Part shown: in pieces, positions 36,093 to 43,555 of the stretch | Position numbering within the stretch: position 1 is the stretch's first letter | Layout: every line of letters starts with the position of its first letter | Source of the DNA: M3007 sp041736625 | Lineage (GTDB): Bacteria; Bacteroidota; Bacteroidia; Chitinophagales; Saprospiraceae | Direction of reading: 5' to 3' | Assembly: GCA_041736625.1 (NCBI GenBank) | Contig: JBGSTG010000020.1 | Location: forward strand, 1 to 64,000 | DNA length: 64,000 nucleotides | Notes under the pieces: generated by a model | The model's input: only the letters and a program-made list of their open reading frames with translations | Told to the model about the DNA's origin: nothing | The model's database searches: none | Translations under genes and position numbers: made by a program

Positions 36093-37136
36093 TCATTGCT
36101 TTTTCGCCTGCATCTGCAGGCCCTTTTCAATCTCCCGCCAGTCCACGAGTTTAAAATTCTGGGGTCGTTTTCCGTTTTTACCGTCTTGGGCGATAAAAAC
36201 GCCATTAGGGCATTCCGGAGAAAAGCTCCGGTGGCTCACGTCTATCCCGTCGGTTTCTTTGGTGCCGCCCAGGTTTCCCGACGGCTTGATGCGAAAACTG
36301 CCGAGATACGCGTTGGCGCCAGTGCGGCCGAACAAGGCATAGGAATTGTTGCCCTGGCTGGAAGCGATCAGGTATCCGCTCCCCTGTACGCCGTAGTAGA
36401 GGGTCAACCCTTCGATATCGTCCTTCAGGGCTTTGTTTTCGCCCACGAGGGCCACTTTGGTGCGCGCCTGTCCGTCGGTGGGCTTGGCGCCGTATTTCCA
36501 GATGCCCATGTCTTCCTCGGCCACGTACAGGAAATGAAGTTCGTCGTCGGCCACCATGCCTTCCGACTGTCCGCCCACGTCAAACGAACGCACCCTTTCG
36601 GCAAGGAGCTGTTGGTTCGCGCCGGGCGATAGTGCCCATTGTTCGACCACGCCGTTTTTGCCCACAACAAAAGCATAGGTTTTATCGGCTTTGTAGAGGC
36701 AAAAACCGTACACCTCGTCGACCCCGGAACGGATTGTTTCACTGTGGAGGGGTGTCAGTTCCAGGGAGGCCTCGTTCAGGCGATAAAAAACGATGCTGTT
36801 GTCCGTACGGTTGCTGCCTCCCACGAGGGTGATCTGCTCGCTGTTCCACGGGACAGACTGCCGCAGGTCGACGTTGTTTATTTTACCGAAGGGGTAGTTG
36901 TGCACGGTTTTTCCTTTTGCATCGTACACGACCAGACCCTGTTGCTTATCGGTGCCGATCACCGCATTTTTGGACGGATCGGCGGGGTGTATGAAGATCG
37001 CGGGGTCGTCTGCCGCGTCGTTGAAGTTGGCTACCGGGTCGGTTTCCAGGACGGGGTGTACCGAGTAGAAGGCTTGGTGACAGGCCGGGAGCGTGGCCAC
37101 GCAAGCGGCGACCAGGAGGGTTTTGGCAATGGTCAT
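36093..37136 (-). CDS. Beta-propeller (alkaline) phytase, lipoprotein
   Basis: The 347-residue enzyme releases phosphate from phytate with calcium. A lipobox (LPAC, Cys19) anchors it to a membrane. The propeller shows the family signatures FNDAADDPAIFIHPADPS, VYDAKGK, YGFCLYKADKTYAFVVGKNG, DDELHFLYVAEEDMGIWKY, DDIEGLTLYYG, and TDGIDV, whose Asp/Glu residues bind the catalytic calcium ions. The length fits 3-phytases of the Bacillus PhyC type. It is followed by the two-repeat secreted protein and the TonB receptor, and lies about 9 kb from pst, pointing to a phosphorus-acquisition locus. Confidence 0.92.
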   Translation of the reverse strand: MTIAKTLLVAACVATLPACHQAFYSVHPVLETDPVANFNDAADDPAIFIHPADPSKNAVIGTDKQQGLVVYDAKGKTVHNYPFGKINNVDLRQSVPWNSEQITLVGGSNRTDNSIVFYRLNEASLELTPLHSETIRSGVDEVYGFCLYKADKTYAFVVGKNGVVEQWALSPGANQQLLAERVRSFDVGGQSEGMVADDELHFLYVAEEDMGIWKYGAKPTDGQARTKVALVGENKALKDDIEGLTLYYGVQGSGYLIASSQGNNSYALFGRTGANAYLGSFRIKPSGNLGGTKETDGIDVSHRSFSPECPNGVFIAQDGKNGKRPQNFKLVDWREIEKGLQMQAKKQ

Positions 37137-37205
37137 GCTATTTCGACATTATTTCGGCCGAAAAATGGGGAAATGGTTGGTTCCAACCAAACGGCCTGTG
37201 AAACT

Positions 37206-39410
37206 TCATGTTTTCTTCAAACCCAGAATGCTTTGCAGCACAGGCTCCACTTCGCTGATCAGGTCCGGATCCCAGGTGTAAAGCGTTCTGTCGGACTCCT
37301 TTTCCGGGCGGAAAAGCGCCAGTCCAAGCAATTTCTGCCGCTCCGGACCGCTGAAAGTGCTGAACGACCGCCTCAACAAGGGCAGGAGTTCGCCAAATGC
37401 GTCTGCATCCAGGGTACGCACCCAACCGTCCAGGATGCGCCACAAAGCGGGGTGGTGCAGCAACAGCAGCGCACTGCCGTGCAGGAGCCCGGAAAGCCAG
37501 CCGGCCGTTTCGCGGGGTGGCCCCGAGCACTCGAATTGCAGCATGCGTCCGGCGTCGGCGGCGTTGTACACGCCGCGGTCAAACAACAGCCGGCAGCACA
37601 ATCCTGCCAGCGCGCGTGCCGAGTCCGGGGTTTCGGCGATGTGTTGCAGGGCTTCGTGCCAGAAGGTCGTGAAGTCCCGGTTTTGCAGGATATCGATGCT
37701 GTGGTGTAGAGCCAGCAGGCGGGGCCTCACCTGGTCGGCGTGTTCGTCGGACAGGTGTTGGCAAGCCGTTGGCAACAACACGCAGGTTCGCGGCACCCAA
37801 TCGGCGATCAGCGCATGCAGCACGTCGAGGTTGAGGTTGCGCGCCGAACCGTAGCGCAGGGCAGACACCAGAGGCGGCAGGGCGTCGGCCAGCAGCAAGG
37901 CGTCTGTCGCTTGTGCGCTCAGGCCCTGTAGTTGCTGGAGCAGTCCGGGCAAGAGCCCGGGCAGCTCGGCCGTGAGCACTTGCCGCAGGTGCTGGACGAG
38001 TACCGGCACCGAATCGGCGCCTTGCAGCCGGTGCTGCATGCGGGCGCGCGCAGCGGCTTCCACGGAGTTGCCCCAGGCGGCGGCCTCCATGAGCGACAGC
38101 AGGTAATCGGGTCTCCATTGCATTTCCCAGTGTTCGTGAAATCCGCCGTGCTGCCGACCTCCGGCGTCGGCCTCCTGTGCCCAGGGTACATTCAGTATGC
38201 TCGTGCGGTGTAGAAAACGGCTTTTTTGCAGGTGAGCGTCCTGGCGGAGGTCGAGTTTCAGGGTCTTTTTTTCGGTTTCCTGCTTCAGGCGCAGGCTTTT
38301 GATCCGGGCTTCAAAATCGGCGACCAGGGGCAGCTTGCCTGCCTGATCCGGCACTTCTCCGAGTGCGGTACCGATCACCAGCTCCGCGTCGAGCAGGGCG
38401 AGCAGGGGTTCACTGCCGTCGCCAAGCACAGCGGTGGCCGCTTCGCGCAGTTCCTCGATGCCGGGTTGGGCGGTGTTGCGCAGGGCCGCCAGCGTGTCGG
38501 CCAGCCGGCCGGCGTCGAGCACCTGGGCTGCCGAGGCGCTGAGGTCGTGCGCGTGCAGCAGCCGGGCGGCACGGGCCATCCAATGCACGGAAGCGTTGTC
38601 CGGATACTGCCATAACAACCGATACCAGGCGGGAGCCGTGACGCCGGCGCCATACCCGCTTTGCCGGGCCAGTCGCTCAAAAGACCAGGGCACCCACAAG
38701 CACTCGGTGGAGACGCGGGCGAGTGGTTTGAGCAGCGCCTCGTCGTCTTTGGCGCGGATCGCGGCCACCTGCGCCAGCGCCGGCCCGTGCCAGGCGCCGC
38801 AAACCACGGCGATGCTACCGAATCCGTCTTTTTGCGCCTGTCGGATGGTCTGCCGCATCCATGCTTCGCGCACCAGGGTTTCTGTCGATGCGTCCGGACG
38901 AGCTTCGCGCAGCGCGCGCATCAGCGTCATCACCGTGTCGAAAGCCTCCAAAGGCGGGCAATCACCCGCGCGTTCGATCCGCGCCTCCCACCAGCGCTCG
39001 GGGTCGGCGTACCCGTCTAGCAGGGCAATGGCCGTAAGCGGATCGCCGGAGTTGGCATGCCGCAAGGCATATTCCGCCGCTTCTTCCATCGGGGTCGCCT
39101 TGTTCAACGTTCGGGAAAACGGCAGATCCATAAACCGCACCGGAACGCCCTTCCGTCGGGCCCAACACAGGGCCTGCCATTCGGGGGAATACTCGGCAAA
39201 GGGGTAAAAGGTGGCGTGCTGGTGGTTTTTGGCGTTGAACAGCAGCAGGGCAACGGGCGGCTTCAACTGGTCGGGGTCTATGGACAGAGCGCACGATTCG
39301 GCGTCGGCAGGTGCTTCCACGAGCAGCACATCCGGAGCCCTTGCCTCGAGGGCCTTGAGCAGGGTGCGGGCGGAGCCGGGGCCATGGTGGCGGATGCCGT
39401 AGATGTGCAT
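37206..39410 (-). CDS. DUF5682-family protein
   Basis: The 734-residue cytoplasmic protein begins with the family signature IYGIRHHGPGSARTL and DVLLVEAPADA, and has a second conserved block GSIAVVCGAWHGPAL (about 200-215). These motifs recall the TraB/EreA-like fold, which would make it a possible hydrolase; this is inference. The rest (about 270-734) is alpha-helical. DUF5682 proteins normally occur with MoxR ATPase, vWA and SWIM-type genes in multi-gene systems. Here it stands alone between hemA (29 bp upstream) and the phytase. The MoxR gene of this window is 20 kb away. Confidence 0.7.
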   Translation of the reverse strand: MHIYGIRHHGPGSARTLLKALEARAPDVLLVEAPADAESCALSIDPDQLKPPVALLLFNAKNHQHATFYPFAEYSPEWQALCWARRKGVPVRFMDLPFSRTLNKATPMEEAAEYALRHANSGDPLTAIALLDGYADPERWWEARIERAGDCPPLEAFDTVMTLMRALREARPDASTETLVREAWMRQTIRQAQKDGFGSIAVVCGAWHGPALAQVAAIRAKDDEALLKPLARVSTECLWVPWSFERLARQSGYGAGVTAPAWYRLLWQYPDNASVHWMARAARLLHAHDLSASAAQVLDAGRLADTLAALRNTAQPGIEELREAATAVLGDGSEPLLALLDAELVIGTALGEVPDQAGKLPLVADFEARIKSLRLKQETEKKTLKLDLRQDAHLQKSRFLHRTSILNVPWAQEADAGGRQHGGFHEHWEMQWRPDYLLSLMEAAAWGNSVEAAARARMQHRLQGADSVPVLVQHLRQVLTAELPGLLPGLLQQLQGLSAQATDALLLADALPPLVSALRYGSARNLNLDVLHALIADWVPRTCVLLPTACQHLSDEHADQVRPRLLALHHSIDILQNRDFTTFWHEALQHIAETPDSARALAGLCCRLLFDRGVYNAADAGRMLQFECSGPPRETAGWLSGLLHGSALLLLHHPALWRILDGWVRTLDADAFGELLPLLRRSFSTFSGPERQKLLGLALFRPEKESDRTLYTWDPDLISEVEPVLQSILGLKKT

Positions 39411-39439
39411 GACACAAAGGTAAAATTCCCTGTGTCCCT

Positions 39440-40687
39440 TTAGGAGCTCAGTTGCTTCTTATGCCTTCCAATCGAGATGGCTTTCACCGTTTTCATGGGC
39501 ACAACAACGGCTTTTTTCTCCATATAATCCATCATGCGGCCAATGAGATCCAGCGTTTGTCCGTCGAGTTGCGCCAGTTCTTTACCGAACACCTCGTTCA
39601 GCGCGCGTTCCTTGTACCGGCGCACGTCGGCCGGTATGCTGCTCAGGCTTCGTTCTACCTGACGTTCGTGCCACACCTCGCGGAACGCATACACGCGTTG
39701 TTCGATGAGCAGGGCGGCGTGCACACGCTCCTGTTCCCGGTGGGCGAGGTTTTCCGTTGCGCGGGCGCGCAACCCCTCAATGTCGATCATGTGCAGCGGG
39801 TAATGGTCGGCCAGGGAAGGATCTACGTTGTTGGGCACCGACAAGTCAATGGCCACCTTGCGACCCGCTTCGTTCGCGAGCAGTTGGCGGTAGATCGCCT
39901 CTGTGACAAGGGGTTCCGTTGCGCCGGTGGCAACCACCAGAACGTCGAATCCGCCGCTGTAACGGGTCAGCGCTTCAAGTGGGTAAGCGCGACCGCCGAC
40001 GTATTCGGCAACGGCCTCCGCGTTGGCCAGGGTCCGATTGAATACACAAACATTTTGGTATCCGTATTTGAGCAGAAACTTGGCGAAAAGGGCGTTGGTT
40101 TGGCCAGCGCCAATCATCAGTATCCGTGCGTCGCGACCCACGCCCTGTGCCTGCATGGCCTGAAACGCCAGGGCAACTACCGAAAGGGCTTTTTCGCCGA
40201 TGCGCGTTTCTGTGTACACCGCTTTTGCGGTTTCAATGGTGTATCGCATAAGCAATCGGAGGTGGTCGCCCGTGAGGCCCATCTCCCGGCAGCGGTCGAA
40301 GGCGCTCCGCAACTGGCGGATGATCTCGCGTTCGCCCACCACCAGGCTATCCATAGATGAAGCCACTTCCATCAGGTGGCGAACCGCTTCCGGGCCGTGT
40401 AGTACCATCAGCGATCGGGCAGCCGAACAAACACGCTCGCCGGGCCATTCGGGGTGCAGCGCCTCCAGCAGCATGTCCGGCAAATTTTCCGGAACGGCCT
40501 GTTGGGAATAAAACAGGTACATCACCCGGTTGCACGTCGACAGATAATACAATTCATCCCATCCGAAAAGGCGCTGCAATCCCTGCAGGGCCTCATTTTC
40601 CACTCCATTATCCACCATGGCCTCTCCGATGGAAACCAGCGGAACCTGTTTGTGGGTAAGCGTCAACACATGAAATCCGTCCAACAT
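39440..40687 (-). CDS. hemA: Glutamyl-tRNA reductase
   Basis: This enzyme reduces glutamyl-tRNA to glutamate-1-semialdehyde with NADPH, the first step of C5 haem synthesis. The 415 residues show catalytic Cys52 in YYLSTCNRV, the family stretch EVASSMDSLVVGEREIIRQ, the NADPH fold ILMIGAGQTNALFAKFLLKYG, and the helical dimerisation tail. ATG 40687 was chosen over a TTG two codons upstream. hemC and hemD are not next to it. The DUF5682 gene follows after 29 bp. A TACTTTTG box lies 46 bp upstream. Confidence 0.95.
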   Translation of the reverse strand: MLDGFHVLTLTHKQVPLVSIGEAMVDNGVENEALQGLQRLFGWDELYYLSTCNRVMYLFYSQQAVPENLPDMLLEALHPEWPGERVCSAARSLMVLHGPEAVRHLMEVASSMDSLVVGEREIIRQLRSAFDRCREMGLTGDHLRLLMRYTIETAKAVYTETRIGEKALSVVALAFQAMQAQGVGRDARILMIGAGQTNALFAKFLLKYGYQNVCVFNRTLANAEAVAEYVGGRAYPLEALTRYSGGFDVLVVATGATEPLVTEAIYRQLLANEAGRKVAIDLSVPNNVDPSLADHYPLHMIDIEGLRARATENLAHREQERVHAALLIEQRVYAFREVWHERQVERSLSSIPADVRRYKERALNEVFGKELAQLDGQTLDLIGRMMDYMEKKAVVVPMKTVKAISIGRHKKQLSS

Positions 40688-40732
40688 GATCAAATCCGAA
40701 TTACGGAAGAAATAGAAATCTTAGGTGTGGCA

Positions 40733-40740
40733 CAAAAGTA
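40733..40740 (-). promoter_or_regulatory. Bacteroidota -7 element (TACTTTTG) for hemA
   Basis: Minus-strand TACTTTTG matches TAnnTTTG, with about 46 bp to the hemA start. No TTG was found at the -33 position. It lies in the divergent interval with the EamA transporter gene. Confidence 0.45.
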
Positions 40741-40853
40741 GGGTTGCGCCCTGCCGGCATTGTCATATCGATGTAAACCGACGTGGTTTCCTGTAATTTG
40801 GATAATATCTAAACAAGTTGGCAAGCCTGCCGGTGCACTCCCGCAAATGGATG

Positions 40854-40861
40854 TACCTTTG
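40854..40861 (+). promoter_or_regulatory. Bacteroidota -7 element (TACCTTTG) for the EamA gene
   Basis: TACCTTTG lies 20 bp before ATG 40881, giving a very short leader. No -33 TTG at the right spacing was seen. Confidence 0.45.
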
Positions 40862-40880
40862 CGTTTGCATCCATTTGCCC

Positions 40881-41795
40881 ATGTCCGACAAACTCCGCGC
40901 GTATCTTTACCTGCATTTGTGTGTATTCCTTTGGGGGTTCACGGCCATTTTGGGCAAACTGATTTCCCTTCAGGCCTTGCCGTTGGTGTGGTGGCGGGTA
41001 TTCATCAGCGCCCTGACCCTGTTTTTGATTTTACCGAAGACGCCGCTGCGCGCCATGACCCGGAATCAGTTCAAGCAACTGTTTTTCATCGGCGTGTTGG
41101 TTGGCGTGCATTGGCTTTGTTTTTACGGCGCCATCAAGCTGTCGAACGCATCGGTTGCGGTAGCCACCATGGCCACGGCCTCCTTTTTTTCTGCGCTGAC
41201 CGAGCCCCTGATCCTGAAAAAACGCGTCAAGCGATACGAGCTGGCCCTGGGTATATTCATCCTGCCTGGAATGGCGTTGTTGGTGGGCAACATCAACTGG
41301 TCGTACAAACTGGGTTTTGCGGTCGGTGTGGTCGGCGCCTTTTTAGCCGCTGTCTTCACGGCGTACAACAAGAAAGTACTCGACGCCCCGGCGCCCCCGC
41401 CCCCGCTGGCCATCAGTTTTGTGGAGTTGTTTGCTGCCTGGTCGGTGTGCACCGTTGCCCTGCCGTTTGCCTGGGCGAGCGATCCCGGGTTTGTTTTTTT
41501 ACCGCAGGGGATCGACTGGGTCTGGATGCTGGTGCTGGCCTGGGTATGCACGGTGTGGACGTACTACCTTTCCTTGCTGGCCATGCGACACCTCACAGCG
41601 TTTTCCACCAACCTGAGCATCAACCTTGAACCCGTTTATGGTGTTATGCTTGCAGCGCTTATTTTCCGGGAGGACAAGGAGTTGAGTCCCGGATTTTACA
41701 CAGGCGTAGCCATTATTTTAATTGCCGTATTCAGCCACCCTTTTATTAAGTGGTGGCTGGAGAAAAAAACGCCCGTCGAGCAGACGGCATCCTGA
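40881..41795 (+). CDS. EamA/DMT-superfamily transporter
   Basis: The 304-residue inner-membrane protein has ten hydrophobic segments in two EamA repeats (about 10-135 and 150-290). Typical sequences are LCVFLWGFTAILGKLISL at the start and TAFSTNLSINLEPVYGVMLAALIF in the second repeat. The family exports small metabolites or amino acids; the substrate is unknown. ATG 40881 lies 20 bp after a TACCTTTG box, whereas the longer open frame starts upstream of that box. A DUF4834-like small gene follows 8 bp later. Confidence 0.88.
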   Translation: MSDKLRAYLYLHLCVFLWGFTAILGKLISLQALPLVWWRVFISALTLFLILPKTPLRAMTRNQFKQLFFIGVLVGVHWLCFYGAIKLSNASVAVATMATASFFSALTEPLILKKRVKRYELALGIFILPGMALLVGNINWSYKLGFAVGVVGAFLAAVFTAYNKKVLDAPAPPPPLAISFVELFAAWSVCTVALPFAWASDPGFVFLPQGIDWVWMLVLAWVCTVWTYYLSLLAMRHLTAFSTNLSINLEPVYGVMLAALIFREDKELSPGFYTGVAIILIAVFSHPFIKWWLEKKTPVEQTAS

Positions 41796-41803
41796 AAAAA
41801 AAT

Positions 41804-41989
41804 ATGTTGTTAAAATGGATCATAACAGGCCTGGCGGTGTGGTGGGTGTACAGCCGGCTGCGCCGTATGTTCTCGTTGCCCCCATCGCCTGCATCTACGC
41901 CCAAGGAGCGGGCAGAAGGCGCCGTACGGGTGCGTCGCCATGCCGAAGAAGACGGAGAGTACGTGGAATATGAAGAGGTGAAGGAGTAA
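41804..41989 (+). CDS. Small membrane protein, DUF4834-like
   Basis: The 61-residue protein has one N-terminal hydrophobic segment (LLKWIITGLAVWWVYSRL), then a charged tail ending GEYVEYEEVKE, which matches the acidic tail seen in DUF4834 proteins of Bacteroidota. The function is unknown. It begins 8 bp after the EamA transporter stop and probably shares its transcript; translation from ATG 41804 was preferred over a longer frame overlapping the transporter. Confidence 0.6.
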   Translation: MLLKWIITGLAVWWVYSRLRRMFSLPPSPASTPKERAEGAVRVRRHAEEDGEYVEYEEVKE

Positions 41990-42002
41990 GGGCGCAGAGC
42001 GC

Positions 42003-42605
42003 TCAACGGTCTTCCGTCTGGTCGGACAATTCCTTTTCCCGCAGCTTTTTCAGGTACATGTTCTTCACGGGCTCCCGGTGCGCCAGGTTGGTACGCGTAT
42101 GAAAGCGATGGTTGTTCAGAAACGTGATCTGGAGCTGGTTCCAGGCGCGTTCGTCCTTCAGGATGCTGTACGCCTTGAGTTCTTCGAAGAGCGAATTTGC
42201 GATGTTGTAATAATCGGCGCGGCCCAGGTAGTCGAGGTCGGCATCACAAATGATCTCTTCCAGCAGGTTGCCGGGCGTCTGCGGAATCTTGGTAGCCATG
42301 ATCATGCCTTTGATCTGGTCAATTTCCTGCTGTGTATATCCAAAATCGGGCAGGATGGATTGCACCATCCGACAGCCTTCCGCCTCGTGACCGGAATGCA
42401 CATTGGTGACGAAACCGGCGTCATGGAACAACGCAGCCGTTTTTACCAGAAGGACGTCCTTGCCAAAAATCCCTTCGCTGTCGCACAACACCGTGGCCAT
42501 GCGCAACACGTCGAGGGTGTGATGCAGCCCATGGTAATGCAACTGCCCGGACAATTCCTTGCTCAAGCGTTTTACGATGTATTGTTTGGCAGCGCGATAA
42601 TTCAT
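42003..42605 (-). CDS. HD-domain metal-dependent phosphohydrolase
   Basis: The 200-residue protein has an HD domain with H..HD..D metal ligands: LHYHGLHHTLDVLRMA, then ALFHDAGF (His-Asp pair), SGHEAEGC, and the distal Asp in IICDADLDYLG. The family hydrolyses nucleotide phosphates or cyclic dinucleotides; the substrate is not predictable. The length is compatible with single-domain members. A TACTTTTG box lies about 104 bp upstream (minus strand), in the divergent interval with the DUF937 gene. It is convergent with the small DUF4834-like gene. Confidence 0.85.
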   Translation of the reverse strand: MNYRAAKQYIVKRLSKELSGQLHYHGLHHTLDVLRMATVLCDSEGIFGKDVLLVKTAALFHDAGFVTNVHSGHEAEGCRMVQSILPDFGYTQQEIDQIKGMIMATKIPQTPGNLLEEIICDADLDYLGRADYYNIANSLFEELKAYSILKDERAWNQLQITFLNNHRFHTRTNLAHREPVKNMYLKKLREKELSDQTEDR

Positions 42606-42708
42606 GTAACGATGTTCGGAATGCAGATGAAGACACCCGCATAGATGACGGTTTTTTTAGACGTTCATTTGTTTATTAGTTTCACTGAACAAAACGTTTT
42701 TTTTCCTG

Positions 42709-42716
42709 CAAAAGTA
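42709..42716 (-). promoter_or_regulatory. Bacteroidota -7 element (TACTTTTG) for the HD-domain gene
   Basis: Minus-strand TACTTTTG in the 245-bp divergent interval would give a leader of about 95 nt to the HD-domain gene. No -33 TTG at standard spacing was found. Confidence 0.4.
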
Positions 42717-42850
42717 AGTTCTTTATGAAGTAATGGTAAAAAATCAAGGTCGTGAATTTGGCATAGCAGAAAATTTACGATCTTTGTTCAGGGAAAATTT
42801 TTTTCCACAACACAAAAATCAACTTGTAACAACCAAAAATTCAATTGATT

Positions 42851-43468
42851 ATGAATTTAATGGACGTACTTCAGGGCCAGCTCAACGAAAGCGTGCTGGG
42901 CCACATCAGCGAACAAATCGGTGCAGACAAAGAACAGACCGCTCAGGCTGCCAACGGCATTTTTGCCTCTCTGCTGGGTGGCATGGCCAACCAGGCCGGT
43001 TCTGAGAACGGCATGAACTCCTTGCTGCAAATGCTGGATCGCGACGGCGACGGCAGCATTCTGGATGATGTGATGGAGATGATGGGCGGCGCGCTCAGCG
43101 GCCAGGGCGGCCAGGCCGGCATGGGCCTGATCGGCCAAATCCTGGGTGACCGGCACGAGTCAACGGCCAACCAGATCAGCCAATCCACCGGCCTGAGCAT
43201 GGGTCAGGTGATGAAGCTCATGCCGGCGCTCGCGCCCATTTTGCTGGGCGTGCTCTCCCGCACCCGCTCTCAGGGCAACGTAGACCAAAACGGACTTTCG
43301 GACCTACTCATGGACGCCGTCGGCGGTCTGGCGCAAAACCCGCAGATGACCGGCATGCTCGGCGACCTCGCCGGCACCCTGCTCGGCGGCGGGCGTCCGC
43401 AACCGCAGCAGCCGCAACAAGCAGGCGGACTGGGCGACCTGCTGGGCAACATTTTTGGTGGCCGATAG
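42851..43468 (+). CDS. DUF937-family protein
   Basis: The 205-residue protein is rich in Gly, Met, Leu and Gln. It matches the DUF937 (YidB-like) family in its repeated helical segments (TAQAANGIFASLLGGMANQ and GLSMGQVMKLMPALAPILLGVLS). An EF-hand-like loop, DRDGDGSILDDV, occurs between them (about 60-71), although position 12 is Val rather than Glu. The C-terminus is a Gly/Pro/Gln linker and a Gly-rich tail (LGNIFGGR). ATG 42851 was preferred to a TTG two codons before. A strong terminator follows. No biochemical role is established. Confidence 0.8.
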   Translation: MNLMDVLQGQLNESVLGHISEQIGADKEQTAQAANGIFASLLGGMANQAGSENGMNSLLQMLDRDGDGSILDDVMEMMGGALSGQGGQAGMGLIGQILGDRHESTANQISQSTGLSMGQVMKLMPALAPILLGVLSRTRSQGNVDQNGLSDLLMDAVGGLAQNPQMTGMLGDLAGTLLGGGRPQPQQPQQAGGLGDLLGNIFGGR

Positions 43469-43491
43469 ACAGTCCCGGGCACCTGCACAAC

Positions 43492-43534
43492 GAGGCTGTC
43501 TCAACCTGCGCGGTTTGAGACAGCCTCTTGTTGT
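43492..43534 (+). terminator. Intrinsic terminator after the DUF937 gene
   Basis: A perfect 13-bp stem, GAGGCTGTCTCAA (43492-43504) with its complement (43515-43527), and a 10-nt loop are followed by TTGTTGT. It is placed 24 bp after the DUF937 stop codon. Confidence 0.75.
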
Positions 43535-43555
43535 AAAAACACAACCTGTTTACGT

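Noticed and set aside
40760..41629. Alternative frame overlapping the EamA transporter
   Set aside because: Low hydrophobic order and no similarity; the overlapping frame has ten membrane segments and the EamA repeats.
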